Assembly: GCA_004124475.1 (NCBI GenBank)
Contig: SCKK01000033.1
Span: forward strand, 1-37,983
Reading direction: 5' to 3'
Length of the DNA stretch: 37,983 nt
DNA from: Fidelibacterota bacterium
GTDB taxonomy: Bacteria > Fidelibacterota > Marinisomatia > Marinisomatales > SCKK01
Positions 14,638 through 24,865 of the stretch are shown in pieces (the first letter of the stretch is position 1; each line of letters begins with the position of its first letter). The position numbers were made by a program, and so were the translations under genes. The notes under the pieces were generated by a model. The model had not been told where the DNA came from and made no database searches. It saw only the letters and a program-made list of their open reading frames with translations.

Positions 14638-16407
14638 TTATTCCTTTAGGACAATCCCCAGCTCATCCAACTGATCTTTGGATACTTTACTTGGAGAACC
14701 ATCCATCAGTGAAAGAGCACTGGTTGTTTTGGGGAAGGCAATGACATCCCGAATCTGGTGGGTACCGGCGAGAATCATCACCAAACGGTCGTAGCCAAAA
14801 GCAATTCCGCCGTGGGGTGGAGCACCGTATGTGAGAGCCTCCAGGAGAAATCCAAACTTCTCTTTTGCCTCAGCTTCAGCAATTCCAATCAGGTTGAAAA
14901 TCTTCATCTGTACATCCGGATCGTGAATTCGGATAGAGCCTCCTGCTACTTCGTAGCCATTAATCACAAGATCATACGCTCTCGATTTCACTTCGCCAGG
15001 ATTAGTTTCCAGCAGCTTAATGTCCTCTTGCCTCGGTGCGGTGAAAGGATGATGGAGAAATGTCCAGACCTCATTCTTTTCTTCCCACTCAAGAAGAGGA
15101 AAATCGACAATCCACAAAGGTTTATAACTCTTGCTATCCAGCCATCCTTCCCCCTTCGCAATTTCAACTCGAAGGGCACCCATCGTAGGAAGGACGGTAT
15201 TTCTCATCCCACCCGTTGTAAGGATGAGGCTACCATCAACCAATCCAAACTCCTCTATAATTTGTTGCCTAACGTTCTGAGAAAAGAACTTTGAAATTCC
15301 ACCAGTTAGGTCACCATCCTTGAAACGCATCCATCCCAAACTTTCGATAGCCTCTTTACCCTCCTGAGCTGAGTACTCCTTGACAAACTCAGAAAGCTGG
15401 TCGATGACTTTTCGAGAATAGCCTTCCCCATTTTCGATAACCAGAGCTTTTATACATTCTGCCGATTTGAATGCCCTGAAATCAGATTCCCTGGCATAAA
15501 CGAAAAAATCAATCAAGGGCAGGTCAAATCTCAAATCCGGTTTATCTGTTCCGTAGGTTTCTAACGCATCCTCATAAGATAGGGTTGGAAAGGGAGCTCC
15601 CAGATTGACGTCTATGACTTCTTTAAACACTTGTGTTACAAGACCTTCCGAAGCTGCCAATACATCTGTCTCATCCACAAAAGACATCTCGATGTCGATC
15701 TGGGTAAACTCAGGTTGCCTGTTAGCCCGGAGGTCCTCATCCCGAAAACACTTGACGATCTGGAAATAGCGGTCGAAGCCGGCAATCATCAAAAGTTGCT
15801 TGTATTGTTGTGGACTTTGAGGAAGGGCATAAAACCTACCCTTATGAATACGACTTGGAACCAGGTAATCCCGGGCACCTTCCGGGGTTGACTTCATGAG
15901 AAATGGTGTCTCAATTTCCATGAAATTCTGACTGCTCAGATAATTCCGTACCGATTGAGATGCTTTGTGTCGAATTGACATAAACTGTTGCAGGTCTTCC
16001 GTTCTAAGTTCCAGATACCGGTATTTTAGTCTTAATTCTTCGGCTGCACTGTTCCTGTCGCTCACCAAAAATGGAAGTGGTTTCGCTTCATTCAAAATTT
16101 CCATCTCCACCACTTCTACCTCAATTTCCCCCGTACTGATTGCAACATTGATCGCCCCTTTCTTTCGTGCTCTCACCTCACCTTGAATAGAAACCACATC
16201 TTCCATTGACAACTTACGTGCAATTTTGAAAACATCGGGATGTGCCTCTTCATTAAACGTCAATTGTGTGATACCATAGCGGTCCCGGATATCGACAAAA
16301 ATGAGCCCCCCGTGGTCTCTTGTTGTGGATACCCACCCATTTAGAGCGACGTTAGCACTTAAATCTGACGATCTGAGTTCCCCACAGGTGTGCGTTCGCT
16401 TATACAT
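14638..16407 (-). CDS. aspS: Aspartyl-tRNA synthetase (bacterial type)
   Basis: 589 residues, standard length for bacterial AspRS. N-terminal OB-fold anticodon domain (THTCGELR, GWVSTTRDHGGLIFVDIRDRYG), then class II catalytic core with motif 2 (FRDEDLRANRQPEFTQIDIEMSF), the bacterial GAD insertion in the middle, and motif 3 (GIAFGYDRLVMILAG) near the end. It charges tRNA-Asp with aspartate in the cytosol. Whether it is discriminating, or also charges tRNA-Asn, cannot be told from this window. AGGA lies 8 bp before the ATG. It is on the same strand as the atp operon but separated from atpC by a 470-bp repeat-bearing gap, so it probably has its own promoter. Confidence 0.97.
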   Translation of the reverse strand: MYKRTHTCGELRSSDLSANVALNGWVSTTRDHGGLIFVDIRDRYGITQLTFNEEAHPDVFKIARKLSMEDVVSIQGEVRARKKGAINVAISTGEIEVEVVEMEILNEAKPLPFLVSDRNSAAEELRLKYRYLELRTEDLQQFMSIRHKASQSVRNYLSSQNFMEIETPFLMKSTPEGARDYLVPSRIHKGRFYALPQSPQQYKQLLMIAGFDRYFQIVKCFRDEDLRANRQPEFTQIDIEMSFVDETDVLAASEGLVTQVFKEVIDVNLGAPFPTLSYEDALETYGTDKPDLRFDLPLIDFFVYARESDFRAFKSAECIKALVIENGEGYSRKVIDQLSEFVKEYSAQEGKEAIESLGWMRFKDGDLTGGISKFFSQNVRQQIIEEFGLVDGSLILTTGGMRNTVLPTMGALRVEIAKGEGWLDSKSYKPLWIVDFPLLEWEEKNEVWTFLHHPFTAPRQEDIKLLETNPGEVKSRAYDLVINGYEVAGGSIRIHDPDVQMKIFNLIGIAEAEAKEKFGFLLEALTYGAPPHGGIAFGYDRLVMILAGTHQIRDVIAFPKTTSALSLMDGSPSKVSKDQLDELGIVLKE

Positions 16408-16877
16408 GAAGGGAATCCTGATGGATATTCTTTATTTAGTCCTTTAGTTGTGAATTTCTTGCTTTTTTTGCCTGCCCCGTAGGAAAGAATGACCGTATCG
16501 GGGGCATCCCGACGCATCGGGATTATTTCTCATCGAGGAATTAGTGGTTTCAGTTTTCAGCTTTTTTGGTTTCGGCTTTGTCAGAGTTAGGTTGTCCATT
16601 ACTTTTAAACTCTTCCCCACAATAAATTTTATTCCCCTGAAAGATACTAATTTTTCTTCTGAGACAGGCTGACCATACATTAGTTTGGGCATCGTTGAAC
16701 AGAGATATATCACCGTTAACCGCCAACCCATGTACGATCGTTCCTCCCTACAGGGCAGGCACTCACCAATAACCACTCACCAATATCAAATCTCAGCTTA
16801 AACATAGTAGCAAGAAACAGGCGATTATTCATATCTCAAGATCCTGCGGACAGTTCATAGAACATGGCCATTCCCAA
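16408..16877. other. Gap between atpC and aspS with repeat modules and a possible small frame
   Basis: No confident gene. Visible modules: the palindrome ATCCCGACGCATCGGGAT (16506-16523), a 7-nt tract ACTCACC, AATAACC, ACTCACC, AATATCA (16761-16788), GGGCAGGCA at about 16753, TGCCTGCCCC at about 16471, and a GATCCTGCGGAC segment at about 16844. On the minus strand a 58-codon frame from a TTG at 16726 to 16550 (AVNGDISLFNDAQTNVWSA, then a Lys-rich tail) looks more protein-like than the overlapping 110-codon frame at 16444-16776. Neither has a recognised family. Confidence 0.5.
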
Positions 16878-18685
<1,808 letters not shown>

Positions 18686-19543
18686 TTATGCGTTTGCTAA
18701 TGCTTCAGCGCCACTCACGATTTCCAATACCTCTTTGGTAATGGATGCCTGGCGAGCTTTGTTAAATTTTAATTTCAAATCTCTTATCAATTCCCCTGCA
18801 TTCTCAGTGGCGTTGTCCATTGCCACCATTCTTGCAGCCTGTTCACTGGCAAATGATTCCAAAAGATATTTCCACATCTCCACATTTAAATGCCTTGGAA
18901 TCAATGACCTGACGAGTTGTTCTTTTGAAGGTTCATACAGTCGATCTACTAATGCAACTTTCTCCTCATCATAAACAAGAGGAAGCAACCTTTCAACTCT
19001 CAATTCTTGATTTGCTACATTTTTAAACCAATTGTAGACCACTCTTACCTCATCTACAACACCATTGGTAAAATGACTAATTATACTGTTACCGAATTTG
19101 ATGGCATGTTCAAATGAGAGATTATTCCAGAATTCTATCTGCTCTTCAATGATGGTGTAACTCCGTTTTTTAAAATAGTTTCTCCCTTTTCGACCGATAC
19201 AGAAAATATCAACCTTCTCTTTCCCTAAAACTCGTATTTCTTCTTCGGTTCGGCGTATAACATTGGCATTAAACGCACCCGCAAATCCCCGGTCAGAGGT
19301 TACTACAACATAAGCAACCCGGTTGACTTCTCGAACATCAAGAAGAGGAAGAAGGTTCCGCTCCACATCAGGCAACAACGAAAGAATTACTCCCGACAGC
19401 CGTTCTTCATAAGGACGCGCTTGTTCCATCCTCTCCTGCGAGCGGCGAAGTTTGGCAGCAGCTACCATTTTCATGGCTTTCGTTACCTTCTGAATATTCT
19501 GAACAGACTTGATCCGTTCCCTGATAATCTTTAGGTTAGCCAC
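18686..19543 (-). CDS. atpG: ATP synthase gamma subunit
   Basis: 285 residues. Both conserved ends are present: N-terminal IRERIKSVQNIQKVTKAMKM and C-terminal MDNATENAGELIRDLKLKFN followed by ARQASITKEVLEIVSGAEAL. These form the coiled-coil rotor shaft that turns inside the alpha3-beta3 ring. It starts 2 bp after the atpA stop and lies 15 bp before atpD. Confidence 0.97.
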   Translation of the reverse strand: MANLKIIRERIKSVQNIQKVTKAMKMVAAAKLRRSQERMEQARPYEERLSGVILSLLPDVERNLLPLLDVREVNRVAYVVVTSDRGFAGAFNANVIRRTEEEIRVLGKEKVDIFCIGRKGRNYFKKRSYTIIEEQIEFWNNLSFEHAIKFGNSIISHFTNGVVDEVRVVYNWFKNVANQELRVERLLPLVYDEEKVALVDRLYEPSKEQLVRSLIPRHLNVEMWKYLLESFASEQAARMVAMDNATENAGELIRDLKLKFNKARQASITKEVLEIVSGAEALANA

Positions 19544-19545
19544 AA

Positions 19546-21072
19546 CTATTGTACGGTAAAACTTCCCTTAAATTCCTCAACCGCTTTCGTTAAAATTTCA
19601 ATATCGTTTTCATTCATCTGACCTGTCGTCCTGATATTATCAAGTACAGACATGTAGTTGGACTCCAAGTATGAGAGAAATCCTTCCTCAAACTTTTTTA
19701 CTTGAGAAATGTCGATATCATCAAGGTAACCACTATTCCCAGCCCAAATGATGCAGACTTGTTTTTCCACTTCCATGGGAGCATACTGATTTTGCTTCAG
19801 GATTTCCACCATGCGCGAACCTCTTGTCAGTTGCTGTTGGGTCGTCTTATCCAAGTCAGATCCAAACTTTGTGAATGCCTCTAACTCACGGAATTGAGCA
19901 AGATCCAACCGGAGCATACCCGTTACCTTTTTCATGGCTTTGATCTGGGCATTCCCACCCACTCGTGAAACCGACAGTCCCACATCGATCGCTGGACGGA
20001 CGCCAGAATTAAACAGGTTCGTCTCTAAGTAGATTTGCCCATCTGTAATGGAGATTACATTCGTGGGAATATAGGCGGCCACATCTCCCTCTTGCGTTTC
20101 GATGATGGGCAAAGCTGTAAGTGATCCACCACCTAATTTATTATTCAACTTGCTTGCCCGCTCAAGAAGTCTGCTGTGAAGGTAAAATACGTCTCCTGGA
20201 AACGCTTCCCTCCCTGGCGGTCTGCGAAGAAGGAGAGACATCTGACGGTAAGACACTGCATGCTTGGAGAGGTCGTCATAAATGATGAGAGCATGTTTAC
20301 CATTATCGCGATAATATTCCCCCATTGAGCAGCCCGAATATGGGGCAATATACTGGAGGGGAGCAGGGTCTGATGCATTGGCTGCCACAACAGTAGTATA
20401 TTCCATGGCGCCATTTTCTTCAAGATTTGCCACCACTTGCGCCACTGTGGAAGCCTTTTGTCCAATTGCCACGTAAATGCAATAGACAGGCGAGTCGGTT
20501 TGGTGAGAAAACTTTTGATTGATAATCGTATCGATAGCGATGGCTGTTTTTCCGGTCTGTCGATCCCCAATGATGAGTTCACGCTGACCCCGACCGATGG
20601 GTATCATACTGTCTATCGCCTTCAATCCCGACTGCAAAGGTTCTTTTACCGGTTGACGGGCAAGAACGCCTAAAGCCTTCCGCTCAATGGGCAGTGTTTC
20701 TTGGGCATTGATGGAACCTTTTCCATCAATGGGTTTTCCTAATGGATCTACTACACGACCCAAAATGCTCTCACCCACAGGTACCTCTACAACACGACTT
20801 GTTCTTTTGGCAATATCCCCTTCTTTAATCAGATGACTTTCACCAAAAAGTACCATACCAATATTGTCTACCTCGAGGTTCAGCGCCATACCAAACACCC
20901 CATTAGGGAGCTCCACCAATTCAGAACTCATGACATTTTCCAAGCCGCTGACTCGAGCAACACCGTCACCTACTGCAATAACTTCACCCACCTCTGCCAC
21001 ATCAACCGACACATCAAATTTCTCGATTTCTGCTAATAACAAATCTCTTATGTCGTCTGTTTTGATTTCCAT
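19546..21072 (-). CDS. atpA: ATP synthase alpha subunit
   Basis: 508 residues. The non-catalytic nucleotide-binding F1 subunit, with P-loop GDRQTGKT at residues 169-176 and the typical [31 protein letters not shown] and [11 protein letters not shown]-like segments. The usual N-terminal motif region ([14 protein letters not shown]) is present. It follows atpH by about 20 bp in the operon. Confidence 0.98.
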   Translation of the reverse strand: MEIKTDDIRDLLLAEIEKFDVSVDVAEVGEVIAVGDGVARVSGLENVMSSELVELPNGVFGMALNLEVDNIGMVLFGESHLIKEGDIAKRTSRVVEVPVGESILGRVVDPLGKPIDGKGSINAQETLPIERKALGVLARQPVKEPLQSGLKAIDSMIPIGRGQRELIIGDRQTGKTAIAIDTIINQKFSHQTDSPVYCIYVAIGQKASTVAQVVANLEENGAMEYTTVVAANASDPAPLQYIAPYSGCSMGEYYRDNGKHALIIYDDLSKHAVSYRQMSLLLRRPPGREAFPGDVFYLHSRLLERASKLNNKLGGGSLTALPIIETQEGDVAAYIPTNVISITDGQIYLETNLFNSGVRPAIDVGLSVSRVGGNAQIKAMKKVTGMLRLDLAQFRELEAFTKFGSDLDKTTQQQLTRGSRMVEILKQNQYAPMEVEKQVCIIWAGNSGYLDDIDISQVKKFEEGFLSYLESNYMSVLDNIRTTGQMNENDIEILTKAVEEFKGSFTVQ

Positions 21073-21092
21073 ATTACTATATGTTTCTTATC

Positions 21093-21632
21093 TTATTCCT
21101 GAATTAATTGTTGCCTGATTTTCTCCATGCCACCTCTGATGGAATTATCCAAGTAAATATTTCCAAGTTGTAACTTTATACCTCCAATGATTTCCGAATT
21201 CACCTGATAATCGACTTCCAAAGTTTGACCTGTAATACTCTCAAGAGAATCCCGCATTTTTTGATATTCTGACTCATGGAGTTTTTCCGCAGTAACCAAC
21301 CTTATTGGGAGAATATTCATTTCTTTGATGCGAAGATTTGCAAAAATACACGCTATCGGTGAAAGTAGGTGATATTCCTTTTTTCCTGCCAGAATCGCAA
21401 ACAATTCTGAAACGATTGGATGACATTTTTCTCCTAACACTTTTCTGAGGATAGTTTTTTTCCCTTCAGAAGTAATTTTCCGTGATTGAAAGAACACCTT
21501 GAACACGGCTTCATTCTTCACCAGATCAGCCAAAATCCGTAAGGATTCAGACACATCATTCACAGCATCAACCTTTGAGGCTGTCACTATCAGAGCCTGG
21601 GCATATTTCTTAGCTTTTTTATCACGCCTCAT
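21093..21632 (-). CDS. atpH: ATP synthase delta subunit
   Basis: 179 residues. An OSCP/delta protein: N-terminal KYAQALIVTASKVDAV, C-terminal LEVDYQVNSEIIGGIKLQLGNIYLDNSIRG, matching the conserved delta tail. It joins the peripheral stalk (subunit b) to the top of F1. It overlaps atpF by 11 bp, so translation is coupled. Confidence 0.95.
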   Translation of the reverse strand: MRRDKKAKKYAQALIVTASKVDAVNDVSESLRILADLVKNEAVFKVFFQSRKITSEGKKTILRKVLGEKCHPIVSELFAILAGKKEYHLLSPIACIFANLRIKEMNILPIRLVTAEKLHESEYQKMRDSLESITGQTLEVDYQVNSEIIGGIKLQLGNIYLDNSIRGGMEKIRQQLIQE

Positions 21633-22128
21633 ATCTTGTTTTCATTCTTTTGAGTGATTCATCAATCAATGCGATATTATCCTCCTTTGTAAGATTTCTC
21701 CGTAACAGTTTTTCCGCTATTTTCAGGGAAATATCTACTACCCCAGCTTTTATTTCCGCAATCGCTTTTTCTTTTTTGATTTCAATCTCTGCCTCTGCGC
21801 TAATCACAATAGCATTTGCTTTTTCCTTCGCTGTTTTGAGGATTTCATCTTTCACCTTTTCACCCATTTTCTTCCCTTCAACTAATATCGCCTGAGATTC
21901 CGCTCTGGCTCTGGCTAAAATTTCCTCTGTTTTACTCTGAAGCTGTTCCAGCTCCTCTTTGGCTTTTTCGGCATCTTCAAGGGATTGGCGAATTCGTGTT
22001 TCCCTTCTTTCCAGAGCCTCTATTAACGGTTTCCACGCAAACTTTTTCAATGCAAAAAGCAAGATCAGAAACGTAATAATGGTCCAGATGAAAAGCCCAG
22101 GGTCTATCTGAACTAACGGATTATCCAC
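21622..22128 (-). CDS. atpF: ATP synthase b subunit
   Basis: 168 residues. One N-terminal membrane helix (FIWTIITFLILLFALKKFAW) followed by a long charged coiled coil (residues about 35-150) that forms the peripheral stalk. It starts with GTG at 22128, with GGAGG five bases upstream. A 131-bp inverted-repeat insert separates it from atpE, whereas most other members of this operon are nearly contiguous. Confidence 0.95.
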   Translation of the reverse strand: MDNPLVQIDPGLFIWTIITFLILLFALKKFAWKPLIEALERRETRIRQSLEDAEKAKEELEQLQSKTEEILARARAESQAILVEGKKMGEKVKDEILKTAKEKANAIVISAEAEIEIKKEKAIAEIKAGVVDISLKIAEKLLRRNLTKEDNIALIDESLKRMKTRYEA

Positions 22129-22171
22129 AGTTACCTCCGATTAAATTTGTTGGGATAAGTTATCTGTTACT

Positions 22172-22302
22172 TAGTGTCTGAACGAAAAGTATTACTAAAA
22201 TCTTGAATTTTTCCACAGGATCCTTCGGACGGGATTCGAGTTAATAGTAGTCCCGTACACGAAGTGTCGGGATGATCAATAACCGTTTTCGATCAGACAC
22301 TA
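22172..22302. mobile_element. MITE-like insert between atpE and atpF
   Basis: 131 bp bounded by inverted repeats TAGTGTCTGAACGAAAA (22172-22188) and its complement TTTTCGATCAGACACTA (22286-22302), 16 of 17 bases matching. Inside are TTTTTCCACAGGATCC (also near 30347), an ACGGGA/TCCCGT stem and a TCCCG...CGGGA hairpin (22251-22272). No coding capacity. Its right end abuts the atpE stop codon. A TAGTGTCTG end also occurs at about 35531. Confidence 0.65.
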
Positions 22303-22303
22303 C

Positions 22304-22609
22304 TTATTTCATCAAAACAATCAACAGGCAGAACACTTCCCCTAAAATTGCCACTCCTTCAAGCAAAAAGAGTGGGAGGTTAATAGCGGCAGTAATCTGA
22401 GCTGCTGCTTCAGGTTGACGAGCGATACTTTCGGCTGCAGCTGCGGTGAATCTACTAATCCCATAGCCAGCACCTATGACAACCATACCAAGTCCTATCG
22501 CTGCCCCAAAATAGTGAAGGGTAGAAGTGCCCGCTTCAGCAGCAAACACAGGCGTAGCCATACCAAAAGACAGGAACAATAATATTCCGATAATCAATGA
22601 TCGTTTCAT
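22304..22609 (-). CDS. atpE: ATP synthase c subunit
   Basis: 101 residues. An N-terminal hydrophobic signal-like segment ending in PVFAAEA (about residues 1-26) precedes the two-helix c-ring hairpin. The polar loop is ARQPEAA, and Glu84 in FLLEGVAILGE is the expected ion-carrying carboxylate. A second glutamate, Glu91, follows one turn later. The first helix (GLGMVVIGAGYGI) lacks the Gln, and Glu84 lacks the following Ser/Thr, of known sodium-binding c subunits, so proton coupling is likelier. A very strong AGGAGG lies seven bases before the ATG, fitting the high copy number of c. Inverted-repeat inserts flank the gene on both sides. Confidence 0.95.
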   Translation of the reverse strand: MKRSLIIGILLFLSFGMATPVFAAEAGTSTLHYFGAAIGLGMVVIGAGYGISRFTAAAAESIARQPEAAAQITAAINLPLFLLEGVAILGEVFCLLIVLMK

Positions 22610-22646
22610 TGACTTTCCTCCTTTTTTTCCATTGTTTTCATTTTTT

Positions 22647-22751
22647 GTAAACGTTCAGTGAACCGGTTATCATTATAAAATTATTATTAACCTTTACTAA
22701 AATTTTGAGATTTAGTAAAGGTTCGTAAAAACGGGTTCATTGAATATTTAC
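22647..22751. repeat. Nested inverted repeat between atpB and atpE
   Basis: Outer arms GTAAACGTTCAGTGAACC (22647-22664) and the complement at 22734-22751 match at 15 of 18 positions. Inner arms AACCTTTACTAAA (22689-22701) and TTTAGTAAAGGTT (22711-22723) are perfect 13-mers around a 9-nt loop. It could be a MITE or an RNA structure in the leader of atpE. It is not followed by a U-run, so it is not a standard terminator. Confidence 0.75.
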
Positions 22752-22771
22752 CATTTTTTTATGTTGTTTCT

Positions 22772-23611
22772 CTAATGATGGGGATGAATTGCCATCCCGA
22801 CAAATATGGATGTTAAAAGTGCGAATACAAATGCCTGAATAAATGCCACAATGATTTCAAGGGCATAAATTCCAACACCTAGGGGGACTGAAACAAATGA
22901 TCCTACAATCACTCCAATGGTAGGACTGAACATTTCACCGAAGACAAAAATAAATGACATGATGGATAAAATTGCAATATGTCCACCGGTCATATTTGCT
23001 GCAAGTCGCATGGTTAACGCAAAAGGTTTGACGAACATCCCCACAATCTCGATAGGAATCAGGATGAAATAGACGGGGATTGGTAGCCCAGGATGTATCA
23101 TTCCTTTCCAATGACCAAAAAAACCGTGCTTGATGCTCCCAGCAATAATAATACTGAAAAAAGTAATCGTAGCCAACGCTGCTGTCACATTAAAATTGCC
23201 CGTAGGCGTTGATCCACCTGGAATCAAATCAAATAGAGGGACAAGACCCAAAAGATTGGCTGTTAAAATGAAGAAGAATAACGTGAAAACAACTGGTCCC
23301 CAGAGCTTTGAATCCTCCTTCCCGATGTTGGGTAATACCACATGACTTCGAAGATACTCAACCACTGATTCAAATGCATTGGCAAACCCCTTTGGTACAG
23401 GATATTGCTCTTTTCGATAACGGGCTGTGGCAAAATATATCACAACAAATACTACTACCGCCGACACCCACAACATGATGACATGCTTAGAAATCGAAAA
23501 ATCTATGCCAAAAAGGGTGGGCAATTCCACTAATTTGCCACTATTAGAAACATGGTGGACGATAATTTGTCCTATTTCATCTATAATGTTACCGTGCTTA
23601 CCAGTGTTCAA
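22772..23611 (-). CDS. atpB: ATP synthase a subunit
   Basis: 279 residues with several membrane helices. The essential arginine is Arg202 in PFALTMRLAANMTGGH, facing the c-ring carboxylate. Other family segments: TANLLGLVPLF, PIPVYFILIPIEIVG and the C-terminal LEIIVAFIQAFVFALLTSIFVG. It is the proton half-channel of Fo. It starts with TTG at 23611, with GGAG about eight bases upstream. It is followed by the 22647-22751 inverted repeat before atpE. Confidence 0.97.
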   Translation of the reverse strand: MNTGKHGNIIDEIGQIIVHHVSNSGKLVELPTLFGIDFSISKHVIMLWVSAVVVFVVIYFATARYRKEQYPVPKGFANAFESVVEYLRSHVVLPNIGKEDSKLWGPVVFTLFFFILTANLLGLVPLFDLIPGGSTPTGNFNVTAALATITFFSIIIAGSIKHGFFGHWKGMIHPGLPIPVYFILIPIEIVGMFVKPFALTMRLAANMTGGHIAILSIMSFIFVFGEMFSPTIGVIVGSFVSVPLGVGIYALEIIVAFIQAFVFALLTSIFVGMAIHPHH

Positions 23612-23634
23612 CTCAGCTCCACTTACGACTTATC

Positions 23635-23922
23635 CTACTCATTTGTCTTATAAAACAGACGCCGAAGATACAATGCTTCCATAAGAATCAGAAAGATAAA
23701 AATCAAAATAAAGGACAAAATAAACGGTGTTAAATCTAATTCAATTGTGGAGGCTACTATAACAATAACTATCGCATATAAAAATATTCTGGATAAAAAC
23801 CCTATTGTATTTGCTTTTAAAGCATCCTCGGGTTTCCTCCCCACAAATTTACGAATGATTAAAAAAGTTGCTACATTCACAACCAATGGAATAGATACAC
23901 CCCAAATTATTGAATTAACCAT
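23635..23922 (-). CDS. atpI: AtpI-like ATP synthase accessory membrane protein
   Basis: 95 residues, three to four predicted membrane helices (IIWGVSIPLVVNVATFLII; IGFLSRIFLYAIVIVIVA; LTPFILSFILIFIFLILM). Position directly before atpB and the size match AtpI/ATP-synt_I proteins, which assist c-ring assembly or magnesium supply. Sequence conservation in this family is poor, so the call rests mostly on context. Confidence 0.7.
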   Translation of the reverse strand: MVNSIIWGVSIPLVVNVATFLIIRKFVGRKPEDALKANTIGFLSRIFLYAIVIVIVASTIELDLTPFILSFILIFIFLILMEALYLRRLFYKTNE

Positions 23923-23965
23923 AATTAATTCTTTCGCTCTTACTCAACTCCTCAATTCTTTCATG

Positions 23966-24214
23966 TTATTTTTTCAGACTCACTTTTGCCACCGCATACA
24001 GTCCGATTACCAGTCCCAGAATTACCCCCAAGAGTAATAACCAAGGCTCTGTGCTAAGCCATTTATCAGCATAATATCCTAATAGAGACAGCCCGATTAA
24101 AGAACCTATTAGTGTATAGGATGCCACCATGTATGGAACTGATTGGCGAACAATAGCCATGAATATCTTCGAGACTTTTATTAAGAAAAACTGATCTTTA
24201 GAATCAGAACTCAT
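23966..24214 (-). CDS. atpZ: AtpZ/ATPase gene 1-type protein
   Basis: 82 residues with two membrane helices. The segment LIGSLIGLSLLGYYADKWLSTEPWLLLLGVILGLVIGLYAV matches the small AtpZ (ATPase gene 1) proteins encoded at the head of many atp operons, which are thought to work with AtpI in cation supply or ring assembly. First gene of the atp operon. The initiator may be Met1 or the internal Met at residue 19. Confidence 0.75.
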   Translation of the reverse strand: MSSDSKDQFFLIKVSKIFMAIVRQSVPYMVASYTLIGSLIGLSLLGYYADKWLSTEPWLLLLGVILGLVIGLYAVAKVSLKK

Positions 24215-24307
24215 TAGAGCTAATATTACTCAATTGATAATGATAAAGGACCTGGCTGTTTGGTTTCCTAACATGGACAAGCCAGAACCAAAAAGGTGCA
24301 TAGGTTC

Positions 24308-24345
24308 TACGTGAATTGTGATACGTGATACGTGAATTTTCACGT
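24308..24345 (+). repeat. TACGTGA heptamers ending in a hairpin
   Basis: TACGTGA occurs at 24308, 24322 and 24329 (spacings 14 and 7). The last copy runs into ACGTGAATTTTCACGT (24330-24345), a hairpin with 7-bp arms. It lies in the 234-bp gap between bactofilin and atpZ, which otherwise shows nothing convincing. Confidence 0.7.
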
Positions 24346-24448
24346 TTCAAATATTCACATTTCATGTTTTTGAATAACATTTGATTGTCGGTGGTAAACA
24401 ATTTTCTGCCAAAAAAATCAAGAAATTCACAACTAAGCGCCCTAATCA

Positions 24449-24865
24449 TTAATCGGATATAAACTTCTGCTCGGAAATTGTATCATCATTTTGTACATCA
24501 GTAACTGTATTACTATTCTCAGTTTCGTTGAACAACAGATCACATTTCCCCGAAAATTGAGCCCCATCTTCAATCACAAGCCTGTGATAAACCAGATCGC
24601 CCTCCACTTTTGACTGACTTTGTAGAACTATTTTTCCGGTTGTAGTAACATTCCCCTGTACCATTCCTCCGATAAACGCATCAGATGCTTTAATATCTCC
24701 CTTGACATAACCTGTTTTCGTAATTCTAACCACACTCTTGGTTACAATGTTGCCGAATACTTTCCCCCCAATGATACCATCTCCGTTTAATAGGATATCA
24801 CCCTGGATAACGGCGCTTTCTCCAATCATGGTGTCCACATGCTTTATTCTATCCCTGGCTGCCAT
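24449..24865 (-). CDS. Bactofilin
   Basis: 138 residues. The central region (about 10-115) is a repeat-rich right-handed beta-helix with regularly spaced glycine/isoleucine turns: GESAVIQGDILLNGDGIIGGKVFGNI, then VKGDIKASDAFIGGMVQGNV and SKVEGDLVYHRLVIEDGAQFSG. Bactofilins polymerise into membrane-associated filaments that shape cells and position proteins. It overlaps the upstream M23 peptidase gene by 17 bp, and parA-parB precede both. Bactofilin-M23 pairs are known in other bacteria (for example Csd1-CcmA in Helicobacter), where the filament localises the wall hydrolase. Confidence 0.93.
   Translation of the reverse strand: MAARDRIKHVDTMIGESAVIQGDILLNGDGIIGGKVFGNIVTKSVVRITKTGYVKGDIKASDAFIGGMVQGNVTTTGKIVLQSQSKVEGDLVYHRLVIEDGAQFSGKCDLLFNETENSNTVTDVQNDDTISEQKFISD

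Noticed and set aside
16444-16776. 110-codon frame between aspS and atpC
   Set aside because: It reads through the CCCGA palindrome and other repeat modules, has low-complexity composition and no family features.
22121-22129. Perfect DnaA box TTATCCACA
   Set aside because: It is a single copy that coincides with the GTG start codons of atpF; no cluster of boxes or AT-rich unwinding region lies around it, so it is no evidence of an origin.
24204-24449. 81-codon frame between bactofilin and atpZ
   Set aside because: Although its ATG overlaps the bactofilin stop, it reads through the TACGTGA tract and overlaps atpZ, with no recognisable domain.
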